Shown: positions 17,861 to 27,270, numbered from the stretch's first letter. The stretch is DNA of 64,000 nucleotides from Embleya scabrispora DSM 41855 (GCF_000372745.1 NZ_KB889697.1:186001-250000); one strand, 5' to 3'. The notes: generated from the letters alone by a model not told the origin. Made by a program: numbers and translations.

Positions 17861-19230
17861 AGCGGCGTCGTCCTCTCCGGAATGGCACGGGTGCGGCCGA
17901 GATGCGGGAGGGCCTCGCGCGCGGCGGAAAGGCCGCTTCGAACGGCACCCTCCATCGTCGCGGGCCATCCGGTGGCGGTCCACGCCCCGGCCAGGGCGAG
18001 ACCGGGGAGCGCGGTCCGAGGCCCGGGGCGAAGCCGGCCCGAACCGGGGGCGGGACGAAAGGTCGCGGCGCGTTCCTTGGTCACCACGAACCGCTCGACC
18101 CGGGCATCCCGGGCCGAGGGCAGCACACGGGCCAGCTCCGGGACGAACCTATCCCGCAGCTGCGCACTCGTCAGGTCGATTTCCCGACTCGCCGCGGACA
18201 GCGACACGGCCACGTAGCGGCCCGCGGCCAGACCGTGACCGGCGCTTCGGTCGAACATCCACTGCACCGGGCTGCCGATGCCCGCGGCGAGCGGGACGTC
18301 CAGCACCGGACGGTCGTAGACCACGTGCAGGTTCACGATCGGCGAGGTGCCCAGCCCGGCCAGCAGGGTCGGGTCGGCGGGCATGTCACCCAGGAGCAGG
18401 GCGTTCGCGGGCAACAACCTGGCCGCGTCGTAGTGCGGTACGGCCAGCACCACCGCGTCCGCCTCGATCCGCTCGCCGCCGGTGAGTATCGAGAAGCCGC
18501 CCGTGCCGAGGTCGAGCGTGTCCACCCGGGTGCGCAGGTGCACCCGCACGCCCGCACGCTCCAGCGCGCGGGTCGCGGCGTCGCCGTGCAGTTCCTGGAG
18601 CGGGACCAGGCTCCAGCCGATGTCGGCACCGTCGTTGCGGTCGAGCACGCCGGTGCGAAAGACCTTGACGGCCATCCCGAGCGAAGCCTCGGTCGCGGGC
18701 AGGTTGAGCGTGGCGATCCCGATCAGGTCCCACATCGCCTCGCGCTCGCGGGCGGTGACGCCGAAGCGGTCCAGCCACGCGGCGAAGGTGAGGTCGTCCA
18801 GGGCCGGGTCGGCCGGATCCAGCCGGCGCAGGGCGAGCGCGGCCCGGCCCACCCGGGCCCGGCCGGCCATGGTCAGCAGCGGGTAGCGGGCCAGCGCGGA
18901 GGACAGGTGCAGCGGGGCGGGCAGGGCGGAGCGGCGCAGCCGGGTGCGGGTGCCCCAGGGGGTGCGTACCGGGACGTCCATCCGGGGCTGGAGGAAGACC
19001 TTGTCGGCGCTGCCGATCCGCTCCAGGAAGGAGATGTACTCGGTACAGCAGCGCAGGAAGACGTGTTGCCCGTTGTCGAGCCACATGTCGTCGCGGCGCA
19101 GCGAGAACGTGGCGCCGCCCAGCCTGGGCCGGCCCTCCAAAAGGGTGACCTCGACGCCGGTGTCGGCGGCGGCCAACGCGGCGGTGATGCCCGCCAGGCC
19201 GCCCCCGATCACCACCATGCGTGCGCTCAT
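17857..19230 (-). CDS. hpnE: Hydroxysqualene dehydroxylase HpnE (FAD-dependent)
   Basis: A 457-residue flavoprotein of the phytoene-desaturase-like amine oxidase family. The N-terminus MSARMVVIGGGLAGITAALAA is the FAD-binding GxGxxG region, followed by TLLEGRPRLGGATFSL. The C-terminal FAD motif is LALAGAWTATGWPATMEGAVRSG. HpnE reduces hydroxysqualene to squalene after HpnC and HpnD. The ATG at 19230 is chosen because GGAG lies six bases upstream and the dinucleotide motif follows at once. A start near 19308 would add 26 unconserved residues. It begins about 100 bp after hpnD and overlaps the prenyl synthase start. Confidence 0.92.
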   Translation of the reverse strand: MSARMVVIGGGLAGITAALAAADTGVEVTLLEGRPRLGGATFSLRRDDMWLDNGQHVFLRCCTEYISFLERIGSADKVFLQPRMDVPVRTPWGTRTRLRRSALPAPLHLSSALARYPLLTMAGRARVGRAALALRRLDPADPALDDLTFAAWLDRFGVTAREREAMWDLIGIATLNLPATEASLGMAVKVFRTGVLDRNDGADIGWSLVPLQELHGDAATRALERAGVRVHLRTRVDTLDLGTGGFSILTGGERIEADAVVLAVPHYDAARLLPANALLLGDMPADPTLLAGLGTSPIVNLHVVYDRPVLDVPLAAGIGSPVQWMFDRSAGHGLAAGRYVAVSLSAASREIDLTSAQLRDRFVPELARVLPSARDARVERFVVTKERAATFRPAPGSGRLRPGPRTALPGLALAGAWTATGWPATMEGAVRSGLSAAREALPHLGRTRAIPERTTPL

Positions 19231-19330
19231 GCCTTGCTCCGTACCCACGTGATCAATCCCTGTACCGACCCCTGCGGCCGGCTTGCCGCTCCGGTCCCGG
19301 GCGGTCATCGATCCAGCGCCGTGACCGGGC

Positions 19331-20212
19331 TCACCGCCTGCGCGCCAGCAGCGAGTGGGCACCGACCGGCAGGCCGGCGAGCGCGCGCGTGGCGATCTCG
19401 GCCTTCTCCCAGTTCGGGAGGGAAAGCCGACCTATCAGCACCTGGCCGGGCTCCTCCAGGATCCTGGTCAGCAGTCGGCGGTAGATACCCGCCATCGCGC
19501 CGGTGCTGGCGGCGCTGCGCCGGTCGAGCAGCGGGAGCAGGGTCAGTCCCCGCTCGAAGAGCTGCTCGGCGCGCGCGCCCTCGAACCGGACCAGGTCCTC
19601 GAACGCCGCGCTCCGGGTGAACCGCCCGTCCTTGTGCCACGCGTCCTCGAGGCCGAACTTGGCCAGGTCCTCGCGGGGCAGGTAGACCCGGCCGTTGTCC
19701 TTGTCCTCCTTGATGTCGCGGAGGATGTTGGTGATCTGCAACGCGATGCCGAGAGTGTCCGCGAGGTCGGGCGCGTGCAGCGAGTCGCGCGAGCCGAAGA
19801 TGCCCAGCGAGAGTCGACCGACGGTGCCCGCGACGCAGCGGCAGTAGACGCGCAGCTCGTCGAAGGTCTCGTACTCGGTCTCGCGCACGTCCATCTCGAC
19901 GCCGTCGATCAGTTCGTCGAGCGCGCCGAGCGGGATCGGGAACCGGGTCGCGGCATCGGCGAGCGCGACCGCGACGGGATCTCGATCCGCGCTCAGGTCC
20001 TTGAGCTGCTTGCGCATCCGGGCCAGCTCCGCGACCTTGCGATCCGCCGGCAGGTCGCCGTCGCCGATGTCGTCGATCTCTCGCGCGAAGGCGTATACGG
20101 CGCTGAGCGCGAGGCGCTTGGGCTCGGGCAGCAGCCTGATGCCGTAGTAGAAGTTGCGTGCCTGATTGCGGGTCAGGCGCTCGCAATACGCATACGAAGC
20201 GTCGACGTCCAT
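19331..20212 (-). CDS. hpnD: Presqualene diphosphate synthase HpnD
   Basis: A 293-residue squalene/phytoene synthase family protein. The first Asp-rich motif is AREIDDIGD (44-51), with FYYGIRLLP preceding it, as in HpnD. The second lies in QITNILRDIKEDKDNGRVYLP. HpnD couples two farnesyl diphosphates into presqualene diphosphate. The ATG at 20212 follows AGGGGAACC. It lies ten bases after the hpnC stop, so hpnC and hpnD are co-translated from one mRNA. The C-terminus GAHSLLARRR is short and basic. Distinction from HpnC is by gene order and by the YYGIRLLP motif. Confidence 0.92.
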   Translation of the reverse strand: MDVDASYAYCERLTRNQARNFYYGIRLLPEPKRLALSAVYAFAREIDDIGDGDLPADRKVAELARMRKQLKDLSADRDPVAVALADAATRFPIPLGALDELIDGVEMDVRETEYETFDELRVYCRCVAGTVGRLSLGIFGSRDSLHAPDLADTLGIALQITNILRDIKEDKDNGRVYLPREDLAKFGLEDAWHKDGRFTRSAAFEDLVRFEGARAEQLFERGLTLLPLLDRRSAASTGAMAGIYRRLLTRILEEPGQVLIGRLSLPNWEKAEIATRALAGLPVGAHSLLARRR

Positions 20213-20222
20213 GGTTCCCCTT

Positions 20223-21122
20223 TTACCTCTTTCGTACCAGTACGCCGGACAGCTCGCGCAGCAGGGTGGCCTTGCCGGGCTTCGCCCGGTGGGCCAGGAC
20301 GTCGAAACCGGCGTCCTTGATCGCGGCAACGGCCGCTCGTCCACCGGCCACGAACCCGGCGATCGCGAGGTACTCGCGCCCTCGCAGTGTCCGCGCGAGC
20401 GGTGCGCCGGAGCGCAGCAACTGCGTCGCGCGGTGTGTTTCGTAGGCGATCAGTCGCCGCACCGCGGGTGCGGCGGCGGGCGCCGCCAGGTCCGCCTCGG
20501 TGACACCGAACCGGTCCATGTCCTGCTTGGGGAGGTAGATCCGGTCGCGTTCGAGGTCCTCGACCACGTCCTGGAGGTGCTCGACGATCTGGAGCGCGGT
20601 GCAGATCTCGTCCGAGCGCGCGATGCGTTCCTCGGTGGCACGGCCGAACACGTGCAGCACGAGCCGGCCGACCGGGTTCGCGGACAGCGCGCAGTAGGCG
20701 GCGAGGTCCTCGTACGTCGCGTAGCGGCGCACCACCTGGTCCTGTCGGTTGGCCTCGATCAGGCCCAGAAACGGTTCGATCGGCAGGTCCAGTTCGCGCA
20801 CGCTCGGTTGCAACCGGCGCAGCACCTCCAGCTCGGGAGTGCCGGTGAACACCCGACGCAAATCACCTTCGAAGGCGTCGAGCTGGGCGACCCGGTCCCC
20901 CTCGGCCTCGTCGCCGATGTCGTCCACCAGGCGGGCGAACCCGTAGACGGCGAGCAGGTGGCGCCGGTGATCGGGGCGCAGGATCCCCATCGCCACGGGA
21001 AAGTTCTCGTGGCCGGCCTGACGCATGACCACGTCCGGGTCGATGACCGCGGCGTCGATGCCCGCCGTGTCGTCGCCGCTCGCGCCGGGCGCGCGCTCGA
21101 GACCGCGGGAATCACTCCCCAT
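20223..21122 (-). CDS. hpnC: Hydroxysqualene synthase HpnC
   Basis: A 299-residue squalene/phytoene synthase family protein. It has GHENFPVAMGILRPDHRRHL before the first Asp-rich motif LVDDIGDEAEGD (66-76), and LQIVEHLQDVVEDLERDRIYLP as the second. The HENFPV motif separates HpnC from HpnD. It converts presqualene diphosphate to hydroxysqualene. The ATG at 21122 follows AGGGAGA. It is the first gene of the seven-gene leftward hopanoid operon, and its promoter should lie in 21123-21682. Confidence 0.92.
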   Translation of the reverse strand: MGSDSRGLERAPGASGDDTAGIDAAVIDPDVVMRQAGHENFPVAMGILRPDHRRHLLAVYGFARLVDDIGDEAEGDRVAQLDAFEGDLRRVFTGTPELEVLRRLQPSVRELDLPIEPFLGLIEANRQDQVVRRYATYEDLAAYCALSANPVGRLVLHVFGRATEERIARSDEICTALQIVEHLQDVVEDLERDRIYLPKQDMDRFGVTEADLAAPAAAPAVRRLIAYETHRATQLLRSGAPLARTLRGREYLAIAGFVAGGRAAVAAIKDAGFDVLAHRAKPGKATLLRELSGVLVRKR

Positions 21123-21682
21123 ATCTCTCCCTGGACCCCCGAAAACATTCCCAACATTACAGTTGGCCAGGAATTCGTGCCGTCCCGGTCGGTCTGACGG
21201 TTCAGCTTGCCCGATCGAAGTCGGATCGATCAAGCACCGAGAACACGCGTGTCATAGCTCACCCGGACTTTTCCTTCGCGAAACACTTTTGTTATCACCA
21301 CGAACCTCTCGCTTGCCTCCGACGATCCCCGTACCACTCAGGACGTCCGGTGTGCCCGGGTGGTTTCCGGGCACCTGAGGAGGTTTCGTCTCCCGATCCC
21401 CTCCCTGCGGAGTAGTGCGGAGTTCCGCCTTCCGCATGAGGAGTACGGCGATTATCCGTGCGCAATGGACCAAGTGGGGTCGATAAAGCGAGTGGCCGGC
21501 GAAATGTTGATCAACTTTCCGGATTTGCGGAATACCCGGAGGATAGCGGTGCGCGCCGACACGCCGCCGTACACCGAATCGATACCCGAATGCGTTGGGC
21601 CGGGTCGACCCCGCTCGTCCGATGGTCCGCGCATCCGGGACGGCTCGGGCGTCGGCCGGCGAATCCTGGTGGAGCCAGAGGT
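21123..21682. other. Intergenic region between ABC importer operon and hopanoid operon
   Basis: 560 bp that should contain the end of the ABC importer transcript and the hopanoid promoter. GTGCCCGG (21352-21359) and CCGGGCAC (21367-21374) form an 8-bp hairpin without a T-run. The stretch 21280-21300 is comparatively AT-rich and could be promoter DNA. No gene is supported. Confidence 0.4.
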
Positions 21683-22663
21683 TCATCGAGGGTGGTGGCA
21701 GGCCACGTCGACCTCGCCGAGCGACTCGATCGGCGGGCGGTGACCGGCGCACACCTCGGTCGCGAACGGGCAGCGCGGGTGGTACGCACAGCCCGGCGGC
21801 GGCGCCGTGACCGAGGGCACCTCGCCGACGATGCCCGCGCCGAGTGCCGCCGCGCTCGCCCGGCCGGTCCGCTGCGGATCGGGCACCGGCACGCTCGCGA
21901 GCAACATCCGCGGATAGGGATGCCGCGGGTTCGACAACACCCGCTCGGCCGGGCCCGACTCGACGATCCGGCCCAGGTACATCACCGCCGCACGATCGGC
22001 GAGCCGCCGGGCGATGTCGATCTCGTGGGTGATCACCACGATCGCCAGGTCGAGCTCGGTGCGCAGCCGCAGCAGCAGGTTGACCACCGTCGCCTTGACG
22101 CTCGCGTCCAGACTCGCGGTCGGCTCGTCCAGGACCAGCACCCGCGGACGCACCAACAGGGCCCGCGCGAGCACCAGGCGGGCGAGTTCGCCGCCGCTGA
22201 CCTCGCCGGGCAACCGGTCCAGGTGATCCGCGCTCAGCCCGACCCGCTCCACCATCGCGAGCACCAGCTCGTCCCGCTCGGCCCGGTCCGCACCCAGTCC
22301 GTGTACGCGCAGCGGCTGATGCAGCGCGTGCCGCAACGTGCGACGCCGGTTGAACGCGGCACGCGGATTTTGCGTGACGAGTTGGACCAGCCGTTGATCG
22401 GCGGGGGTGCGGTCGCCGGACAACACCCGGCCGGCCACCGTGACGGTGCCCGACGTCGCGGTGTCCAGACCCGCGAGCAGCCGCGCGACGGTGGTCTTGC
22501 CGGAGCCCGACTCGCCGACGACGGCAAGCACCTCGCCGGCCGCGACCGCGAACGAGACGTCCTCGGCGGCGGGCACGATCCGCGGCTCGGCCCGACGCCG
22601 GCCGAACGACCCGGGCAGGGCGAACCGGCGGGTCAGCCCGTCCACGCTCAGCAGCGCACTCAC
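21683..22663 (-). CDS. Oligopeptide/dipeptide-type ABC transporter ATPase, DppF-like
   Basis: A 326-residue ATPase. Walker A is GESGSGKTTVARLLAG near 53-68, signature VSGGELARLVLARAL, Walker B VLVLDEPTASLD, and the H-loop VVITHEIDIA. The C-terminal extension CAYHPRCPFATEVC with four cysteines is typical of Dpp/Opp ATPases. The GTG start at 22663 overlaps the previous stop by GTGA. It is the last gene of the operon dppB-dppC-SBP-dppD-dppF. The extension and gene order place it in the peptide/opine/nickel family. The possible link to heme is argued in the findings. Confidence 0.92.
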   Translation of the reverse strand: MSALLSVDGLTRRFALPGSFGRRRAEPRIVPAAEDVSFAVAAGEVLAVVGESGSGKTTVARLLAGLDTATSGTVTVAGRVLSGDRTPADQRLVQLVTQNPRAAFNRRRTLRHALHQPLRVHGLGADRAERDELVLAMVERVGLSADHLDRLPGEVSGGELARLVLARALLVRPRVLVLDEPTASLDASVKATVVNLLLRLRTELDLAIVVITHEIDIARRLADRAAVMYLGRIVESGPAERVLSNPRHPYPRMLLASVPVPDPQRTGRASAAALGAGIVGEVPSVTAPPPGCAYHPRCPFATEVCAGHRPPIESLGEVDVACHHPR

Positions 22664-23634
22664 CGGCCGGCCTCCCGATCCACCCAGTGGCAGCGCACGT
22701 CGGCCGCGCCGTGCCGCACCGCGGCGGGCATGCGCTCGCGGCACACGTCCGCGACGTGCGGGCAGCGCGGCGCGAACGGGCAGCCGGGCAGCAGGTTCGC
22801 GCCCTCCGCGCTGCCCTCGACGGCGCGCAGCGGCCGGTCCGCCGGTGTCGTCGCGGGCATCGCGGCGATCAGCGCCCGGGTGTACGGGTGCCGCGGCGCG
22901 GCGAAGAGCTCGCGCACCGGCGCGGTCTCCACCAGCCGGCCGCCGTACATCACTCCGACCCGGTCGCAGATCGTGGACACCACCGCGAGGTCGTGCGAGA
23001 CGTAGACCATGGCGAGCCCGAGCTTGTCCCGCAGGGTCAACAACAGGCGCAACACCTGCGCCTGCACGGTCGCGTCCAGGGTCGTGGTCGGCTCGTCGGC
23101 GAGCAGCAGCGCGGGCTCGTGCGCGAGCACCGCGATCGCGATCACCACCCGCTGGAGCTGACCGCCGGAGAAGCTGCCGGGCAGGTCGCGCGGCCGGTCC
23201 AGGACCGGGCCCAGGCCGATCCCGATCAGCGTCTCGCGCACCTCGACGTCGTCGAGGCGATCGCCCAAATACCAGCGCAGTTGGCGCAGCACGGGGGTGG
23301 TCGGCGCCAGCGAGGTCATCGGCTGTTGCGGTACCAGGGCCAGCCTGCGTCCGCGCACCCGGCGCAGGTCCCGCTCGCGCATCGCGGCCAGGTCCTCGCC
23401 CTGGAACTCGATGCCGCCCGTGCGCGTCGCGCCGTCCGGCAGCAGGCCCATCAGTGCGGTGCACACGCTGCTCTTGCCGCTGCCGGATTCGCCGACCAGG
23501 CCCAGGATCTCGCCGGGCGCCACGTCGAAGCAGACCCCGCGCACCGCGGGCACCGGCCCGAACGGCCCGCGATAGCCGACGTCGAGGTCGCGCACCCGCA
23601 GCAGCGGCTCCTCGGCCGTACTCGCGTTCGTCAT
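22660..23634 (-). CDS. Oligopeptide/dipeptide-type ABC transporter ATPase, DppD-like
   Basis: A 324-residue ATPase. Walker A is GESGSGKSSVCTALMG, the Q-loop LVPQQPMTSL, signature FSGGQLQRVVIAIAV, Walker B LLLADEPTTTLD and H-loop VYVSHDLAVV. It ends with the Cys-bearing cap LLPGCPFAPRCPHVADVC. The ATG at 23634 shares one base with the stop of the substrate-binding protein gene (TGATG). It pairs with the downstream ATPase to energise the two permeases encoded upstream. Confidence 0.92.
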   Translation of the reverse strand: MTNASTAEEPLLRVRDLDVGYRGPFGPVPAVRGVCFDVAPGEILGLVGESGSGKSSVCTALMGLLPDGATRTGGIEFQGEDLAAMRERDLRRVRGRRLALVPQQPMTSLAPTTPVLRQLRWYLGDRLDDVEVRETLIGIGLGPVLDRPRDLPGSFSGGQLQRVVIAIAVLAHEPALLLADEPTTTLDATVQAQVLRLLLTLRDKLGLAMVYVSHDLAVVSTICDRVGVMYGGRLVETAPVRELFAAPRHPYTRALIAAMPATTPADRPLRAVEGSAEGANLLPGCPFAPRCPHVADVCRERMPAAVRHGAADVRCHWVDREAGR

Positions 23635-25217
23635 CACACGAATCGCAGGTGTTGCGGGTCGAGCCGGCTGATCCGCAACATCGTCGGGTCGAGCGGGGAC
23701 AGTTCGGTGCGCTGGGCCAGCGCGAGCTTGGGATACACCGGCGGGGTGATCACCGCGTCCTCGGCGAGCAGCCGGTCCACCCGGCCGAGCGCGGCCACCC
23801 GTTCGGCGTGGTCCGAGGTCTGCCAGATGGTGTCGATCAGCCGGTCCACCTCGGGGTTGGCGTAGCCGCAGGAGAGCACGTTGGCGGAGCCGGCCGGCGC
23901 GAGCGTCAGGTAGTTCGCCGGGCCCGAGGTGAAGCCGGACGAGAATGTGTTCATCAACATGTCGTAGTCGCGCGACAGCCACTTGTTCGACCACGGCCCA
24001 CCCGCGAGTTGTTCGATGGTGACGTCGAGACCGACCTGCTTCCAGCCCGCCACCAGCACCTGGGCGATGTCGCGGATGCCCTGGTTGGTGCCGATGGTCA
24101 CGGTGAACGAGCGCTTGCTCGTCTTCGCCCGGGCCAACAGCGCGCGGGCCTGGGCCGGGTCGGGTGCGGGCGGGAACGGCTTCAGCGTCGCGTCCCAGCC
24201 GAGTTCGGCGGGCCCGATCGGGCCCTGACCGATGGTGCCCTCGCCGCCGTACACCCGTTGCAGCACGCCCTGGCGGTCCATCGACAGCGCGACCGCCTTG
24301 CGGAAGTCGGGGTCGGCGAACGGCTCCTTCTTCATCATCACGTAGCTGAGCACGTCCAACGGCGCCTCGGTGAGCACGAGCGCGAGCGACTTGTCCTTGC
24401 GGATCGTGTCGAAGGTGGCGAAGGACGGCGCGGTGATCAGGTCGACCTTGCCCTGCCGCAGGCTCAGCACGCGCGTGTTGGCATCGGCGAAGACGGTGTA
24501 CTCCATGCCGGCGAACGCGGGCTTCGCGCCGCCGGAGTACTGGCCGCCGTGGTAGCGGTCGAAGCGGGAGAGGGTGAAGCTCTGGCCGGCCACGAACTTG
24601 TCCAGCCGGTACGGCCCGGTGCCCATCATCGTGTCCTTGCGGGCCACGAAGTCGCGGTGGGTGATCGGCAGGTTGGTCAGGTGCGAGCGCAGCAGGCCGT
24701 ACGGCTTGCTCAGCACGATCCGTACGGTGTGCGCGTCGACCTTCTCGAACCGGGAGAGGTAGCCGAGCATGTACGTGATCCACTCGCTGCCGGCGGCGAG
24801 GTCGAGCATGTGCGCCAGGGTGGCCACCACATCGTCGGCGGTGAACGCACTGCCGTCGTGCCACAGCACGCCCTGCCGCAGTCGGATCGTCCAGGCCAGC
24901 TTGTCCTCGCTGATCTGCGGTTCGCCGTCGGCGAGCAGCGGCACCGAGGCGAGCTTCGCGTCGTAGCCGTACAGGCTCTCCATGATCGGCTCGGCGATCC
25001 ATCGGGTGATCTCCGAGCCGGAGTCGAGCGGGTTCAGGCTGCTCGGCGCGGACGCGACACCGATCCGCAGGATCCCGTCCCGATGCCGATCGGCCACCCG
25101 CTTGCTCCCGGAGGAACTCGAACACGCGGTGAGCACGCCCGTGCCGCCGGCCGCCGCGAGCGCCGCGAGGCCGAGGAAGCCTCGGCGGTTCAGGCCGACT
25201 GTGCGCACCGGGGTCAC
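23634..25217 (-). CDS. ABC transporter substrate-binding lipoprotein, family 5 (DppA/OppA-like)
   Basis: A 527-residue periplasmic-type binding protein anchored as a lipoprotein. The N-terminus LNRRGFLGLAALAA is a twin-arginine signal, followed by the lipobox GVLTACSSSS. The family-5 core includes LAWTIRLRQGVLWHDGSAFTADDVV near 120 and PDFRKAVALSMDR near 300. The GTG start at 25217 overlaps the dppC stop by GTGA. It gives the importer its specificity. Family 5 binds di- and oligopeptides, nickel chelates, opines and, in DppA/HbpA, heme. Co-linearity with the heme oxygenase gene makes heme or a porphyrin-peptide plausible here. Confidence 0.9.
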   Translation of the reverse strand: MTPVRTVGLNRRGFLGLAALAAAGGTGVLTACSSSSGSKRVADRHRDGILRIGVASAPSSLNPLDSGSEITRWIAEPIMESLYGYDAKLASVPLLADGEPQISEDKLAWTIRLRQGVLWHDGSAFTADDVVATLAHMLDLAAGSEWITYMLGYLSRFEKVDAHTVRIVLSKPYGLLRSHLTNLPITHRDFVARKDTMMGTGPYRLDKFVAGQSFTLSRFDRYHGGQYSGGAKPAFAGMEYTVFADANTRVLSLRQGKVDLITAPSFATFDTIRKDKSLALVLTEAPLDVLSYVMMKKEPFADPDFRKAVALSMDRQGVLQRVYGGEGTIGQGPIGPAELGWDATLKPFPPAPDPAQARALLARAKTSKRSFTVTIGTNQGIRDIAQVLVAGWKQVGLDVTIEQLAGGPWSNKWLSRDYDMLMNTFSSGFTSGPANYLTLAPAGSANVLSCGYANPEVDRLIDTIWQTSDHAERVAALGRVDRLLAEDAVITPPVYPKLALAQRTELSPLDPTMLRISRLDPQHLRFV

Positions 25218-26188
25218 TGGGTCTCCTTCGGGGTCGGGATCTGGGTCGGGATCTGGGCCGGGATCTGCCTGGGGGTCTCTTCGGGGATCTCTTCGGGGGT
25301 CTGCTCGGGCGCGCGCCGGCGGACCGGGCCGGTGCCGACGGCGCGCGGCCGGCCGGCCCCGGCCGTTTCACCGAGCAGGTTGAAGCCCAGGATGCCGAGC
25401 ACCAGCACCGTGCCGGGCAGCGTCGCATACCACCAGTCGCCGCCGATGATCTGGCCGCCGGCGTCGGCGATCAGGTTGCCCAGAGTGGCCTGGGGCGGGG
25501 CCACGCCCAGGCCGAGGAAGCTCAGGCCGCCCTCGGCGAAGACCGCGATGGCCATCGCCAGCAGCGCCTGCCCGAGCACCGGCGGCCAGACGTTGACCAG
25601 CACTTCGCGAAAGAGGATCTCCCGGGTGGGCACGCCCAGACCGCGCAGGTTGGTGACGTAGTCCTCGCGCATCTCCACCACCGTGGCGCCGCGGGCGACC
25701 CTGGCGAAGTAGGGCACGAAGCCCAGTCCGATGGCGAACGCGACGCGCGGCCCGTTGCCGACGGTGACCGGACCGAAGTGCATGTCCGCCGTGCCCATCA
25801 GCCCGATCAGGAACATCACGAAAACGAACTGCGGCAGCGCCTGGAGGGTCTCCACCGAGCGCATCAGCACACCGTCGAGACGACCGCCGTGCCGGTATCC
25901 GGCGAGCACCCCCAGCGGCATGCCCACCGCCACCGCGAAGCCGATCGAGGTCACACAGATCCACAGCGAGGTCCAGGCGCCCTCGGCGGTGCGGGCCAGC
26001 AGGTCGCGACCGAGATGGTCGGTGCCGAAGGGGTGCGCGAACGAGGGCGCCTCGGGGCCGGGGGTGACCAGCGCCACGGGGTCGCCGTGCAGCCGGCCGA
26101 CGGTGGCGACCAGGAGGTAGAGCACGACGCAGGCCAGGCCGATCCAGCCGGCCACGCCCAGGCGCGGCAGGCGCGGGCGGGGCCTCAC
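25214..26188 (-). CDS. ABC transporter permease, DppC-like
   Basis: A 324-residue inner-membrane permease. A first membrane segment (WIGLACVVLYLLVATVG) is followed by HPFGTDHLGRDLLARTAEGA, the classic DppC periplasmic loop, and more membrane helices. The EAA-type coupling loop is NLRGLGVPTREILFREVLVN. The GTG start at 26188 overlaps the dppB stop by GTGA. The C-terminal ~45 residues are an unusual charged/Pro tail with repeats such as EEIPEET and QIPAQIPTQIPT. DNA repeats of GGGATCTGGG type lie beneath. The tail is not part of the family core. Confidence 0.9.
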   Translation of the reverse strand: MRPRPRLPRLGVAGWIGLACVVLYLLVATVGRLHGDPVALVTPGPEAPSFAHPFGTDHLGRDLLARTAEGAWTSLWICVTSIGFAVAVGMPLGVLAGYRHGGRLDGVLMRSVETLQALPQFVFVMFLIGLMGTADMHFGPVTVGNGPRVAFAIGLGFVPYFARVARGATVVEMREDYVTNLRGLGVPTREILFREVLVNVWPPVLGQALLAMAIAVFAEGGLSFLGLGVAPPQATLGNLIADAGGQIIGGDWWYATLPGTVLVLGILGFNLLGETAGAGRPRAVGTGPVRRRAPEQTPEEIPEETPRQIPAQIPTQIPTPKETQ

Positions 26189-27168
26189 GCGGCCCGTCCG
26201 AGCTTGTCCCGGGTGACGCCGGCCGCGGTGCGCGGATCCACGAGCGGGTACAGCAGGTCGACCACCAGGTTCAACAGCAGGAAGATCGCCGAGGTCGCCA
26301 CGCAGGCGCCGAGCGCGAGCGGATAGTCCTGGCGCTGGAACGCGGTGACCATCAGTTGGCCGATCCCCGGGATCTGGAACACGTTCTCGATCAACACGGT
26401 GCCCGACAGCAGCCCGCCGATCAGGACGCCGGCCACGGTCAGTGTCGGCACGAGCGCGCCGCGCAGCGCCACCCGACGCAACGTGAGCAGCCGTGAACCG
26501 CCCATCGCACGCGCGAACAGCACATGGTCGGAGGCCATCGCGTCGGCGAGCCCGCCGCGCAACGAGCGGGTGAGCATCGCGAACGTGGCCAGTGCGAGCA
26601 CGATCGCGGGCAACACGAGCACCTTGAGGTTGGTCGCGGGATCCTCGGTGAAGGTGACGAAGCCACCCGCGTTCGGCAAAAGGTCCGGATGACTGTCACC
26701 GACCACCACGAGCGCGATCACGGCCAGCCAGTAGCCGGGCAGGGACATCGCCAACACACTCAGCACACGCGTGCCGTGGTCGACCACGCCGCCGCGGCGC
26801 AGCACCGACCACGCACCGAGCGCGGTGGCCGGGATCACCGCGAACACGGAAGCGAGCAGCCCGAGTTCCAGCGAGATGGGCAGCGCACGGCCGATCTGGT
26901 CGGCGACCGGGGAGCCGTCGTAGAGCGAGGTGCCGAAATCACCGCGCAGCGCGTCGCCGACATAGTCGAGGTACTGGGTCACCAACGGCCGGTCCAGACC
27001 CATCCGGTGTTCGACCGCGGCGCGGGCCACCGGATCGGCCGCGACCTGCGGCGCGAGTTGGTTGACCGGGCTCACCGGGGACGCGTGCAGCAGCAGGAAC
27101 AGGCCGGTCACGACGGCAAACATCACCACGACGACGCCCAGGACGCGCCGCACCAGGTAGTTCGTCAT
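26185..27168 (-). CDS. ABC transporter permease, DppB-like
   Basis: A 327-residue permease with about six membrane helices. The N-terminus MTNYLVRRVLGVVVVMFAVV, the motif HRMGLDRPLVTQYLDYVGDALRGDFGTSL and the C-terminal VFQIPGIGQLMVTAFQRQDYP are diagnostic of DppB/OppB. The coupling loop is MGGSRLLTLRRVALRGAL. The ATG at 27168 follows GGGAGAG. It begins 102 bp after the heme oxygenase stop with no evident terminator between, so the heme oxygenase and the importer may share one transcript. Confidence 0.92.
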   Translation of the reverse strand: MTNYLVRRVLGVVVVMFAVVTGLFLLLHASPVSPVNQLAPQVAADPVARAAVEHRMGLDRPLVTQYLDYVGDALRGDFGTSLYDGSPVADQIGRALPISLELGLLASVFAVIPATALGAWSVLRRGGVVDHGTRVLSVLAMSLPGYWLAVIALVVVGDSHPDLLPNAGGFVTFTEDPATNLKVLVLPAIVLALATFAMLTRSLRGGLADAMASDHVLFARAMGGSRLLTLRRVALRGALVPTLTVAGVLIGGLLSGTVLIENVFQIPGIGQLMVTAFQRQDYPLALGACVATSAIFLLLNLVVDLLYPLVDPRTAAGVTRDKLGRAA

Positions 27169-27270
27169 CACTCTCCCGCCGATCCGATGCGCCATCCATT
27201 GTCGGACGGCGCATCGGACGGTGGGCCCCCGGGGCATGCTGTGCCGGCGGAAGCGGCGTTCCGCGCTGGA

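Noticed and set aside
21458-25661. Plus-strand frames of 515 and 1084 codons opposite the ABC importer genes
   Set aside because: Shadow of the minus-strand Dpp genes, with Arg/Pro-rich composition and no start site.
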